Shown here: positions 24,058-34,664 of the stretch, piece after piece | How the letters are laid out: every line of letters begins with the position of its first letter | Position numbering within the stretch: position 1 is the stretch's first letter | From: Anaeramoeba flamelloides | Taxonomy: Eukaryota > Metamonada > Anaeramoebidae | NCBI GenBank assembly: GCA_027625915.1 | Contig: JANTQA010000047.1 | Coordinates: forward strand, 1,860,001 to 1,924,000 | DNA: 64,000 nt | Direction: 5' to 3' | Notes under the pieces: model-generated | What the model was told of the DNA's origin: nothing | Seen by the model: the letters and a program-made list of their open reading frames with translations, nothing else | Database searches by the model: none | Translations under genes and position numbers: made by a program

Positions 24058-24319
24058 TCCCTAATAAAAAAACTTTTTTTATAACATCTGTATAATATTT
24101 TGATAACAAAATTTCCTTTTATATGATGATTTTTTCAATATTTTTTGAAAAAATATTCTTATAACGGGCTTATAACATGTTATCAATTTTATAACACATT
24201 TTATAACAACCATTTATGTTACAAAAGTTTTTATTATAAAATTTTATAACATTTTTTATGTTTATAACACGTTTACAACATGTTTATAACATGTTATAAA
24301 AAATTTTTTTTATTAGGGA
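24058..24319. repeat. TIR element with TTTATAACATG-rich core
   Basis: Terminal inverted repeats of about 30 bp (TCCCTAATAAAAAAACTTTT at the left; at the right the complement of TCCCTAATAAAAAAAATTTT) enclose about 260 bp. The core is made of degenerate direct repeats of TTATAACAT(G), several of which form the palindrome TTATAACATGTTATAA. It looks like a MITE whose interior has expanded as a short tandem repeat. Confidence 0.6.
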
Positions 24320-25419
24320 GTGTCTTTAAAAGATTATAAAGTTTGAATCTCAAAATTTTCTTAATTATTATCTTTTTCAATTTTTATTTTATTATTTTCA
24401 GATAAAAAAACAAAAAAATCAATTTTATCATTTACAATTTCAATAAATTTTCATTTATTTTTATTTTTATTCCTTCAATTTCAACATTTTTATTTTTAAT
24501 CATTCGATTTTGAATAAAAATTTATTTTATTTTTTCCAAGCAACCCCATTTTACCTATCCAATAATAGTTCAATAATTCCCTGAAAAAAAAAAACAAATT
24601 ATTTTTCAAAACCTTTGTAAATGTTTTTCATTTAATAAACTCTTTTTCAGTTAAAGGAGCCCAGTTTTATCTAAGAAATAGAACTTATTCTTCAATTTTA
24701 ATTCATTATTCTTCTCAAACTCAAATTTCAATTTTTAGATCAAAATCAATATTTTGAATTTAGTAAAAATTTTTTTTTCCTCATTTTCTAAAATTTTTTT
24801 TTTTTGTATTTATTTTTTTTTCTTCTTTTCTTTTTTATTCTCCAAAAATTAAATTTGTAAAAAAAAAAATTTAGAAAATGAGGAAAAAACTCCAAATTAA
24901 CATTAAGAAAAGTGAGACGTTTTATATTCTTTTGAAATTCATACACTTACAAGTCGAAAATCTTATTGCCAGAAATTTAATTTTCTTAAAAAGTATTTCA
25001 TAATTTTGTACTAGTCGTTCCTATGAAAGGGGTACAAAAATCATTTAACATTTTTTTTTTTTTTTGAAATTTTACAGTTTATACAGGTTTTTCTTTTATG
25101 ATTATTGAATTTAATATAAATATTATTATTTTTCGTTTTTCAAAACAATCAAAGTTTTGGTTGATTCTGAAAAATAAAGTGAATTTTTCATTTTTGGCTG
25201 GGCCCCTTTGAGTGAAATGGAGTTTATTTTATTAAAAAGAACCAATATTCATTTTTCATATACATAAACAAGGATTATTGAATTTTTATTATTTTGAAAT
25301 TGTTAATATAATTATATATTTATTAGAATAATAGTATATTTTTTTGAAATATTAACTAAAAAGTTGTAAAAAAGATTAATACTTTTTTTATTTATTTAAT
25401 AACCAAGCTAATGAAATTA
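24320..25419. other. Intergenic stretch, no feature recognised
   Basis: A/T-rich, with an inverted pair of T-rich and A-rich runs near 24780-24890. No coding frame supported. Confidence 0.4.
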
Positions 25420-25650
25420 ACAAAAAGTCTAAAACACAACTTTCCTATAACACCGATAAATAAAACACTACCAGTATAAATTTTAAGATACAACGCTTGA
25501 AAAAAAAATTTTGGTATACAATTCCAAAATAAAGCATCATTTTCTGGTTATAGTAAAAAAATTTGTATAAAAAAAAATTCCAAAAAATTAGATTAAATTG
25601 AGATTTTCGTTACTTAAAAAAAGTTGAAAGTTTGGGTCTTAAAAATGGAA
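25420..25650. repeat. MITE-like hairpin element, copy 3
   Basis: Left arm AAAGTCTAAAACACAACTTT and right arm AAGTTGAAAGTTTGGGTCTT correspond to the arms of the element at 12299-12489. The copy is diverged. Confidence 0.5.
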
Positions 25651-25996
25651 CTTACTGTTATAAAATAAAAGTCTAAATAACTCTTCCTTGATAAAACTCA
25701 ATTCTTGAATTTTTTCTTCTTGAATACCTTTCAATCAATTTGTCTTAGACTTGAAGATTCCTATTTTGGTAAACAAAAAAATGATAAGAAAAAATTCATT
25801 TGATAATAAGCATAAATTTTCAGACTATGTCACAGATCAATCTACAATAACAAAATTAACATGGCCTTTATACTCTAATGCAAGACATTTTTTTTTTATC
25901 ACTAATTCCATAAACCTTAAAATCCTTCATTTTTAACATATTTTTTCAACTTTCCCTTTTTAATAAAATTACATTTTCAATTTTATAATTCTATTT

Positions 25997-26314
25997 ATGA
26001 CGACTCTTGCTCTTGGAGAGAAAGTGTCATTTGAAGAAGACTTATTAGATTTTGAAACTGCTGTTCATTCGTGTAAAAAGTACGTTGAACTCTATCGACA
26101 GGATATGGATGGAGCAAACAAGATCCAAAAAGAATCAAAAAAGGTTCTTCGGGAATTGTGGTATGAACTCAAAAGGCTTCAAAGAAACCTAAGGCAGCTA
26201 CGTAAAAAGAGAATCATTACCGAACGAGAATACCGAACATACAAATACGATATTATGAACGAAAGATCTTACTTGAGAGTGCTTGGTTCTGAGCTTCCTA
26301 ATAGAACAAAGTAA
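25997..26314 (+). CDS. N-terminal coiled-coil exon, probably of the TMEM120-like gene
   Basis: The ATG at 25997 opens 104 codons of amphipathic, K/R/E/L-rich coiled coil (ESKKVLRELWYELKRLQRNL, then LRQLRKKRIITEREYRTYKY), ending at an excellent donor, AA|GTAAGA (26310/26311). Read through, the frame stops at 26312-26314 after NRTK. TMEM120 proteins have just such an N-terminal coiled coil. The segment NERSYLRVLGSELPNRTK sits where animal TMEM120 has KERQGLFFDMEAYLPKKN, immediately before the GNV motif that starts the downstream exon at 30119. I therefore infer that this is exon 1 of that gene. Direct joining is out of phase (donor phase 2, acceptor needs phase 1) and about 8 residues are missing relative to the family, so an unseen short middle exon is expected. 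Otherwise it is an independent 105-aa coiled-coil protein. Confidence 0.65.
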   Translation: MTTLALGEKVSFEEDLLDFETAVHSCKKYVELYRQDMDGANKIQKESKKVLRELWYELKRLQRNLRQLRKKRIITEREYRTYKYDIMNERSYLRVLGSELPNRTK

Positions 26315-27022
26315 GACATTTCCCACACCATTAAATCCAAAACAATTAATTAACGACAACACACTTGCTGGAAACAACAGTTTTCATGTTCAGCATTTCG
26401 TTTTCCCGTTTTTTGTTCTTTTCAACTTCGAATGTTTCTCTTTTCATCTTTAAAAAACTCTTTTTCACAAAAACACCAATCATTCCTACCAATTTTCAAA
26501 CAGTCTCGGTGCACTATCCCTTTTCATTTTGCACAACCAAAAGAGAAAATATGTATTTGGCAACTACTATGTTGCTATTTGAGTCCTCAAATATCATTTT
26601 AAGACAAACAATTGCTTGTCTTGAAAATAACTTCATTCTGATCTTTGTAGATTTTTTTCTATTTTTTTCATTTGTGTTATTTTTATCTCGAAAGAAATGT
26701 TACAAAATCCTACTTTGTCAAATTTAAAGGGTAACAAAATAACCACAAATTAGATTAAACCGAATTAAATTTATTTTATACTGAAAGAAAACAATTTGAA
26801 ACTAAATGGAAGAAATTTAATCCTTTGAAAATTGAAAATAAGAACTGAATATTTTTTTTTCGATTTATTATTTCAGGCGAGTCACATTTTTTGAAGTTTA
26901 GTTTAGTTACTCTTTTATTTATAAAAAATACAAACACATTTTTAGATCAAATAAATAAAAATACTCACTTTTTGAAAACAGTTATTTCATTTTATTAATT
27001 TCAAAAATATTAGACAAAATTC
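26315..27022. other. Putative intron sequence, left part
   Basis: The open frame at 26365-26727 has no coding character and reads like a pyrimidine-rich intron. A good acceptor-like TTATTTCAG occurs at 26878. The short frame after it (RVTFFEV) does not restore the expected phase. Confidence 0.35.
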
Positions 27023-27569
27023 ATGGGTATATTATTAAATTTCAAAATTGGTCATATTGATTTTTTTTGTATTTTTGAAGAGTTTCTTGATTATTTTTAT
27101 CAATATGAAAGTTTTTAATGTTTTTTTATAATTGGTATGAAAGTTTTTAATGTTTTAATGATAGTGAGAGTAAAAACCAAAAAGATTAATTTATTATTAA
27201 TAAGTATTTTATTACTTAAATTGTAGAAAACTCAAAATGTTAAAATCAGCAATACTAGATATTTTTTAAAATTTGTTCAAAACTCGATTTTAAACCCCAA
27301 AGTAAAGCGATTTTTTTTACCACTTAAAACAAGTGATAAAAGTCCGATTGGTCTCTTAATTATATTTTTTTAAAAAAAAATCCTTGCCAAAATCCCCTAA
27401 GATATCATCCAAACCCACGCTAACATACCTAAACCTACCAGAAAAGGGGGTTTTAAATACCCAAAGTCAATAAATTTCAATCGGATTGACTCTTTTTGAA
27501 AAAATTGAGATATTTACCAATTTTGAAATTTGACCAAATTTGAGAAGTAATAATTTTCCCAAAATTCAT
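27023..27569 (+). mobile_element. TIR element R3, copy 1
   Basis: The left end GGGTATATTATTAAATTTC..AAATTGGTCA is mirrored at the right by the complement of GGGAAAATTATTACTTCTC..AAATTTGGTCAAATTTC. A second copy in opposite orientation is at 52438-52948. It shares TTTGAAGAGTTTCTTGATTA, TATGAAAGTTTTTAATG and the GGTAGGTTTAGGTATG-type block. About 530 bp with no ORF: a non-autonomous DNA transposon. It sits in the putative TMEM120 intron. Confidence 0.65.
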
Positions 27570-27799
27570 ATAAAAAGTTCCTGAGCAGAAAAAAAAACTT
27601 AAAAACTATTTAACCTTATCAATCAAAATTACAAAATTAATTGTTCTTGTGGAAAATTTCTGATTAAAGCATTTTCAATTAGAAAACTTAGTGTAGTCCA
27701 AATTCCAAAAGCAAAATAAAAGTTAAAAAAAATATTTTTATTAAAGAATATATTTGGATACTTTGTACCTCCGATATTTGAGGTATGTTGGTTTTATAT

Positions 27800-27870
27800 A
27801 TCTATATATATATATATATGTATAATATATAATCCGAAGGGGTAGAGTAAAATATATGATTTTACTCTAC
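27800..27870. repeat. (TA)n tract and perfect hairpin
   Basis: A TATATA microsatellite (about 27797-27832) is followed by a perfect stem, GTAGAGTAAAAT at 27842-27853 and ATTTTACTCTAC at 27859-27870, with a 5-base loop. Flanking GGGG and CCCC lengthen it imperfectly. It could be the core of a small TIR element. Confidence 0.5.
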
Positions 27871-28139
27871 TTCTTTTAAATTACCCCCTCAAACAACATT
27901 AAAAACATTTGATTTGATTTTCTTCTATGTATTATTTTTTATTAAATATATTTGTCCCGGAATACTTTCTTCTCCACTTTCTATATTATTTTTCCGTTTT
28001 ACTCCATTCCAGCAATAAATAAGCTATTCCCAAAAAAGTGGTGAAAATTTATTTTAAAATATCTGTATTAAACTTATTTCTAATATAACTTTTTAAATAT
28101 TCAAAATTGTTATTCATCATTAATTGGTTCTTCATAATA

Positions 28140-29440
28140 ATGCTATTTATTTTTTTTCAAACATATACTTTTTCTTGGAGAAATTTCAAGTAAATAATTT
28201 TTGATAACTACAGATAAGAAAGAGATTAGAGAACTCTTAAAAGTTTAAGACGGTTTTGTAGTTTTTGTGGAAAGATTTTGAGAATTCCTTGTATTATTAG
28301 GCAGAGTTTGAAAATTTTCTGATCGTTGTATTTCCAATTCTAACAAAGTAAAATAAGTGGTATTTTACTAATAAAATTGTCTTTAAATATGATATTTAAA
28401 GTTATTTAACAGTACTTTGAAAAAAATTTGTGCGACTTTGTTTAATTGATAACAGTGAGATCACCGAATGTCTCAATTTCAAACCAATTGAACACATGTT
28501 TTGGCAAAGGAACCAAAATACTTGTTCAATAAAAACTAAAAAAAAAAGTACTTGATAATTTGGGGAATGTTGGGAAAGGAATAAAAATTTCATTTCTTTA
28601 TTGAAAAACAGGGTCTAAATACAAACATTTTTTTTTTCACATTTGGAAAAAAAAAACAATATCTTTTTTAAAAAAATATTTTATTTGTTTTCTTTTTTCT
28701 TCTTTGAAAAAAGGAGAGAAGAGACCATTAATAAAAGACATTTGAAAGTAGAAAAAAAATAAATTATAATTTTTGAAAAAAAAAAAAATAAAAACATTTT
28801 TTTTAATACTATGCCAAGTCAAGAAATTTTAGAGGAATGTTCAAAAGCATTCATAGTCAAGAACACCAAGAGGTGCATTCAGGTTTTTAAGTTTGATCCT
28901 TTTCGAGAATTGGCTGACAAACGAGGAATAAAAAACAAAATAGATCTCATTGTAAGGATGGACGATCTAGTTTGTCTCTGTGGGAATTTAAACCAAGTTT
29001 TATCCCCAATGGTGAAAATTTAACTTCAATGTTTTCAATAACCCCGTTGAGAGAAAAAGAAGTTTTGAAGAACAAGTTCTTCCTATCCTATTTAAAAAAT
29101 AATCAATTATTTTTTTTTTTGTTTTTGTTTGTCTGTTTTAGTTTGTTTGTTTCGACGAGTAGGGTTAGATCCTGAGTTCAAAAAATAAATAGCATCTCAT
29201 ATTGTTTCATTTGTTCAAAAATCGCATTTTATGTTTCCTCGTTTTGGTTCCCCTTTCAGACTCAAAATAATGAGATTGTTCTAGCGCTAAGATGATATTA
29301 ATAGTCGTTCTTCGAACTCCTCAACATAATCTTATGTCACTTCGAACAATATCATATTACTTGTTCTTCCATTTCAAACTAGTCACATAGCAAGGTGATT
29401 GTTTCCAAATCGAAACAATAAAGAACGTAATTTGTTTATT
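28140..29440 (+). repeat. Dispersed repeat R1, copy 2
   Basis: Direct-orientation homologue of 13390-14700 and inverse of 31835-33000. This copy retains an open ATG frame (28811-29023), which encodes MPSQEILEECSKAFIVKNTK and, further on, KFDPFRELADKRG. The equivalent segment in the other copies is broken. The 3' block 29158-29432 (GGGTTAGATCCTGAGTTCAA onward) is highly conserved and contains the stem ATTGTTC ... GAACAAT. The class is unknown. Confidence 0.7.
28811..29023 (+). CDS. Small ORF inside repeat R1
   Basis: 70 codons from ATG to TAA. The product is mixed-charge with Cys residues near the end (VRMDDLVCLCGNLNQVLSP) and contains no domain that I recognise. The 14060 and 32450 copies of the repeat still show parts of the same reading (SSQEIF; LSQEILEECFKSFIVKNT), which suggests that an ancestral copy of the repeat coded for it. 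It may be one exon of a longer element protein or only a relic. Confidence 0.35.
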   Translation: MPSQEILEECSKAFIVKNTKRCIQVFKFDPFRELADKRGIKNKIDLIVRMDDLVCLCGNLNQVLSPMVKI

Positions 29441-30118
29441 CGTAGACAGACTTTAATTAAAAATATCAAAGTTTTGGATCTCAAATTTCAAACTCAAAAT
29501 CAAAAATTTTAATACATCATCAATAGATTCTTCGTAATAATTAAATTTGTTTGCTTATAAGGTCTTACTTTAAATTAAAGATATAAAAGTTTCTGATCTC
29601 AATTTGATCTGATATTTTTTGAGTTTTTGAAAATTGGTAGGTATTTTTTTCTTTTTTGTCTATAAAAAATTGTTTTCCCAAAGAGTTTAAACTTGACAAA
29701 ATCTCAAATAGAAGGAAAACCCTTATAAAAACTTTATTGTTTAAAAAATTGTTGGTATCCTTTATCATATTACTCATTTTTTATTCAATTGGTTGTAACT
29801 CGTTTCGAACAAAAAAATTGCTTATTTTTTTTTCATTTTTTGGAATACAAATCCTAAAAACGGGTTAAGATAGTATTAATATTTCTCTTAATTTTATATT
29901 AGACCAATTTATCAATAGAAACTACTTAAAAAAAGAATATTATTTGAAATAATAAAAAAAAAAAAAAATGCTACACTTTTTTAGAAATACCTTCTATAAA
30001 TGAATAAATTATTATTTTTTAATTTCCAAATTCTAATTCCTTTATCTATTTTCCCCATTTTAAATCACAAAATTATTCTAATAAATAAATAATAGTAATT
30101 TTTTATCATTTTTTTTAG
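29441..30118. other. Putative intron sequence before the TMEM120-like membrane exon
   Basis: No exon was recognised; short frames on both strands lack coding character. It ends in a strong polypyrimidine acceptor, ATCATTTTTTTTAG, at 30118. Confidence 0.45.
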
Positions 30119-31251
30119 GGAATGTAAAGTTTTATATTACAGATTACACAGAAAGGGTGAATTGCAAAATAGAATACGAAGACTTTAAAATGGTTATGCT
30201 AATAATTTTTGGGCTTTTTAGCATTGTGATGTTTTCAGGATATCTACTAAATTTAACTTTCATATTAAAGTGCTTATCGATACCGTACCATCTTATCCCA
30301 TTTTATTATTATTTATCATTAACAATGAGAGAAACGGTATTGAAGGCGAATGGATCAAATATAAATAATTGGTGGACTATTCACCATTATATATCCATTT
30401 TCCTCTCGGCTTTTCTTTTATTCTGGCCATTTGAATCGTTTCAGGAAATATTTGCATCAAGGTTTTATGCCTTTGCGATCTATACTTCAATTGCGCAGCT
30501 ATTTCGGCATTTTTCTCAAAAGTGGCACCTTTCAAGTTTGAGATCACTCGGTAAGGCGTCGATTGAAGAAACAATAAATAGCGACACACCTGTCGAACAT
30601 TTCTATTCAAGATTGAAAGTACAGTTACCCTTCACAATCATTATGAATTTGCTTTTGTTTTTTCTTTCGATTTATTTATTGGTAAAGTTCATTACCGTCA
30701 AGAACGCCCCCAAGCATTGCTTACTTTCTTCAATATTATTTTTATCATTAGCCATTGGCAATACCTATTCAATAACCAGAGTGGTCATCAATCGATTACA
30801 TTCCAGATCAATACAAAGTGCAATTCGAAGCATTCCAAATATTTCTTTAGTGATTGCAAAAAAATTAAAATCATTAAATTTAGGAAAAGTACAAACACCT
30901 TCAAATTCTTTGTATTCCCCAACATTCAATTATACAAAATTAAAAAGAAAATATAAAAATAAAAAAGCCAATAAAGCGAATATAAGAAAAGAATGTGATG
31001 AAAGTAATAATGAAATCGTTGAAGAAGAAATTGAAGTTTATAAAAACGATAACGAGAACGAGAACAAGAACGAGAACGAGAATAATGACAATGAAATTCA
31101 AAATATGAATGTGGGTGTAAATGAGAAAGAAAGGGAATTGGTAAATCAAGATAAAAATGAAAGCGGGGGGGTAAGGGAAAAGATAAGAATAAGAGAAAGG
31201 GGAGGAGAAAAAGAATATCAAAATAAAATTAGAGAAGAAAACAATATTTAA
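30119..31251 (+). CDS. TMEM120/TMPIT-like multi-pass membrane protein, C-terminal exon
   Basis: The open frame after the acceptor at 30118 reads GNVKFYITDYTERVNCKIEY, which aligns without gaps to the GNV...DEYEKFK segment of animal TMEM120. Hallmarks follow: YYYLSLTMRETVLKANGSNI (family YYLTLTIRE.I...NGS.I), then NNWWTIHHYISIFLSAFLLF (the signature WW..HHY.S.FLSG), LRSLGKA and about six hydrophobic spans to residue 235 or so. TMEM120A/TACAN proteins are ER/nuclear-envelope membrane proteins with an ELOVL-like fold that bind coenzyme A; a mechanosensing role is debated. The tail beyond about 245 is a lineage-specific K/E/N-rich extension with NENENKNENENN repeats (31050-31090). The frame has a GTG at 30157 but no ATG until 30190, inside the conserved region, so upstream exons are required; the best candidate is 25997-26310. 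Confidence 0.85.
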
Positions 31252-31834
31252 AAGAATTACATTGCTTGAAGATTGGTTTTAAAAAATGTATGTTGAAAAT
31301 AAATAAATTAAAATACACAAATTTAGATATCTTCCCTTTCAGATAATATACTTTTTTTTTTTTTTACTTATTTGAACATAATTTCATTTTCATAATATTA
31401 AATTAAAATTAATTTTTTTTACCTCAAAATTGTATTAAAATTGATATTTCCAAAGTTTAAAGTCATTACCATAAAAAAAACTTTTTTCAAATTGAAAAAA
31501 TGTTTTTCATCTTTTATTTGTGAGTAACCAATTCCAATTAATAATTAACTCGCGTGTAATGTCTCATAGATTTCTAAAAATCAATAATGAAATAGGATGT
31601 AATTTTTTGAAAAAAGTAATAGTGCCGACAGACAATTCTAAGTTTAAGTCCTTACTTTAGACTGTGAATACAAAACATGCCAGTTCGAAGTCGGGTTATT
31701 CGAAACATTTTGAGATCTCTTTGATTGTTTTTTTTTTTTTTTTTTTTTTTCCTATTTTGAAATGAGTTATCGTTTACAAACAAATCACATAAAATCATCA
31801 CCTTTGTAAATATAAAGAGTTATTAAACAATCAC
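31252..31834. other. 3' flank of the TMEM120-like gene
   Basis: A/T-rich with a T-run at 31728-31750. No feature recognised. Confidence 0.4.
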
Positions 31835-33000
31835 TATCTATATTGTTTTGATTTGGAAACAACCACCTTGTTATGATTCTTAGTTTGGCTTGAAAGAAAG
31901 AAAAATGGAATTGTTCAAAGTGATAAAAAATGGTTATGTGGATTTTGAGGAATGACTATAGATATCATCTTGCCACCAGAACAATATGATCATTTTGAGT
32001 CTGATAGAGGATCCAAAACTTCGAATTCAAAAAACGTGATTGTTAAACTAATGAATCAACATAAGATCCTATTTATTTTTGGAACTCGGGATTTAACCCT
32101 ACTCGTTTAAACAAAAAAAAAAAAAAACTAATTTAACCAAAATAACTAATTTGTTATTTTTCAATGGTACTGTGAATAACTTTTTTTTTGAAAGGTTCTT
32201 TTTCTCCAATTGATTTCTGAAAAATATTGAAATTAAATTTTAAATTGGTTTAATTGAAGAAAAAAATTAGTTTTAAATTCCTCAAAAGAAAAACTAGATC
32301 ACCCTTATTTTTCCAATAGTCACTATCTTCTTTTATTTGCCATTTATTAAGAAATATAAAAAAATATCTAAAAAATAAAATCCGCATCTATTATGTGTTC
32401 TTAACAATGAATGATTTTAAAACATTCCTCTTAAATTTCTTGATTTTACTTAGTAAAAAATAAAATGTTTTTTTTTTTCTTTTTGTTTGTCTTTAATTAG
32501 TACTTTTCTAATTTTCGAAATTCTTCTATAAATGATCTCTTTTTTTTTTCTCACTTTTTTCCCTTCAAAAAAAGATACCAAATTTTTTAATTTTTCTTGT
32601 GTAAATATTATTAGGGTTCAATAAAAACCAAAAAATTTTTGATTTAGCTATTATTTTTAGACAAAGAATGAGAATTTATTAAGTTTCTAATCTTTCTAGG
32701 AGAAATTGAAGAATTTTTTTTTTGAACTAAGGGAACAAGTATTTTTTTCCTTTAAACAAAAAATCTTTTCAAAATCAATAAAATAGAGACATATATTCTT
32801 ATTTTGTTCATCCGTTAAAAAACATTACATTCAAATTTTAGTTAAAATCTTTTAAAATAACTTTAAATATCATTTTTAAAAGTTAATTTATCTAGTAAAA
32901 TAAGAACTATTTTACTTGACTAGAATTGTAAATTATAAAGATCCCAAAAATGTAAAAACTTTACCGAATAACTTAATGATTTCCCAAAATATTTACATAC
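31835..33000 (-). repeat. Dispersed repeat R1, copy 3 (inverted)
   Basis: On the minus strand it contains GAGTAGGGTTAAATCCCGAG (near 32100), ATTGTTC with a pairing GAACAAT, GTGGTTGTTTCCAAATC, and a TCAAGAAATTTAAGAGGAAT block near 32440, in the same order as copies 1 and 2. It is the most diverged of the three. Confidence 0.65.
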
Positions 33001-33579
33001 CAATTTGGGTGCTATCTTGTTTCTGTATAGAATTCTACTCTCTTTATTATCATGTGTTATGTAAGATTATTTACTTAATATTCTAAAATAAAATCTTTGG
33101 ATTTAAAAATAAAAAAATTGTTATATTATTCATTTTTTATTGCCTAATTTTCAAAATTTTATTGAATTTTATTCTTAACATAAGGAAATCCATTTAAAAA
33201 AATTGTGATATTTCTGAATTTTTAAAAAAAACATTGATAATTCTTACTAGAAGGTCACCAATTGTAAATTAGTCATATTCGCACAACCATTGTAATAAAT
33301 AATAATATACCATAATCTAATATATTGTATTTCATAAGAACAAAATGAACTTTTATTAAAAGTCAATTTTTTTTAATTTGAATAAGGATCATTTCGTAAA
33401 AACAAATGAAATATCTCAATTTATATTGTTGTTGTTGTTGGAAATTTCAACCAAAGAGTTGAAGAAACCAAACTGAAGACATACACCTTCAACTTTCTGA
33501 AGACTTTGTCAATTCAAAAAAAAATAGCAGCAAATGCGATTTCTTCAAGATATAAAAGGGTATATGTATCAAAATAATA

Positions 33580-34115
33580 AACTAAATTTCATAATAAATG
33601 GCCCATCTTACATTTGAATTTTGAATTGTATTTGTATCGTTTTGAAGTTTTTCCTCTCATAATGAAAAGTTTGCAAATAAATCATTTTTTCTCTTTTTAA
33701 TTTTTTCAACATTGTTTTGTTAAAATGGAAAATGAAAATGAAAAATTTGAAAGAAGTAACAGATGAATTAATGAAAAAATTGGTTTCAAATATGAAAAAG
33801 AGATTAGATTTAGTTATTCAAATGGAAGGAGAATCGATAAATGGGTTTTTTTACTTTTTTAAATTTTCCATTTTTTATGTAATGCTTCTTTCAAAATAAA
33901 TGGCAAATTTTTTTTAACAGTTTTTTTTAATTTTTTTTCTTTTATTTTTAGACAAAAAATAAATATCTCTTGAGTATAGTATTGAATATTAAAATCGAAA
34001 TTTTTATATTAGAATAGATAACTTCAATTATTAAAAACATTTTTATTTAAAATTTGATTTTTAATGGGCCAATTATTATGAAAGATAGTTTACATTCTTT
34101 TTTTTCAATGTTAAA
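33580..34115 (+). repeat. Dispersed repeat R5, copy 1
   Basis: Nearly identical over long stretches to the inverse complement of 55660-56180: ATTTCATAATAAATGG near 33588, then GTTTTGAAGTTTTTCCTCTC near 33640. Further shared blocks are AATGGAAAATGAAAATGAAA (near 33724) and AATGGGCCAATTATTATGAA near 34064. Divergence is low for this window, so the family is comparatively young. A small frame starting MENENEKFERSNR is present in both copies and broken at the same place in both. The class is unknown. Confidence 0.7.
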
Positions 34116-34664
34116 TGATTTCTTATAATATTTAAACCAATTTTTGATGAAAATTTCGTTGTACTAACTACTCATGCAATTTTATTTTTTTTGTTTTGAA
34201 TTTATCTGAAATAATCACTAAAACTTTTCATATCAAAAATGAAATTTTACATTTTTAAAATGATAATATTGTACTTTTCGTTTCGAATTAATTTTTGACT
34301 TTTGTACAGAATATTTTTAACTTTAAATACAACAATTTGGGTTAAAATGTGGATTAAATGACCATTTTGAGGAGAATACAAATGGTTCTAAATCGTCTTT
34401 TTCTTGCGAAAATGATTATTCTATCAAAAGATAAAATTTTCAATTTCTTTGCATGATAAGAAGAGAAAGAGAATTTTTTTTTTGTACAATAAAAAAATAC
34501 AAAAATAAAATTTTTGAAAAAAACCAAGAAAAAAATTGAATTTTCTCAAAAAAAGAAATCATGGAAATTAAAAGAAACTTGAAAGGTTTTTTTGATTGAA
34601 AAGGTCTTGTTTTTAAATTGTTTAAAACTTTGATTTTTCCAATTTTGGAAATCGAAGATCCACT

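Noticed and set aside
25751-25936. 61-aa frame just upstream of the coiled-coil exon
   Set aside because: It begins with TTG, no recognisable motif, no splice link to the exon at 25997. It may be part of the 5' flank.
26365-26727. 120-aa frame after the coiled-coil exon
   Set aside because: Non-ATG start, Phe/Ser/Ile-rich composition typical of pyrimidine-rich intron sequence, no similarity to TMEM120.
31675-31710. GTTCGAAGTC, which looks like a tRNA T-loop
   Set aside because: No acceptor or anticodon stem can be drawn around it, and no CCA-side pairing is present.
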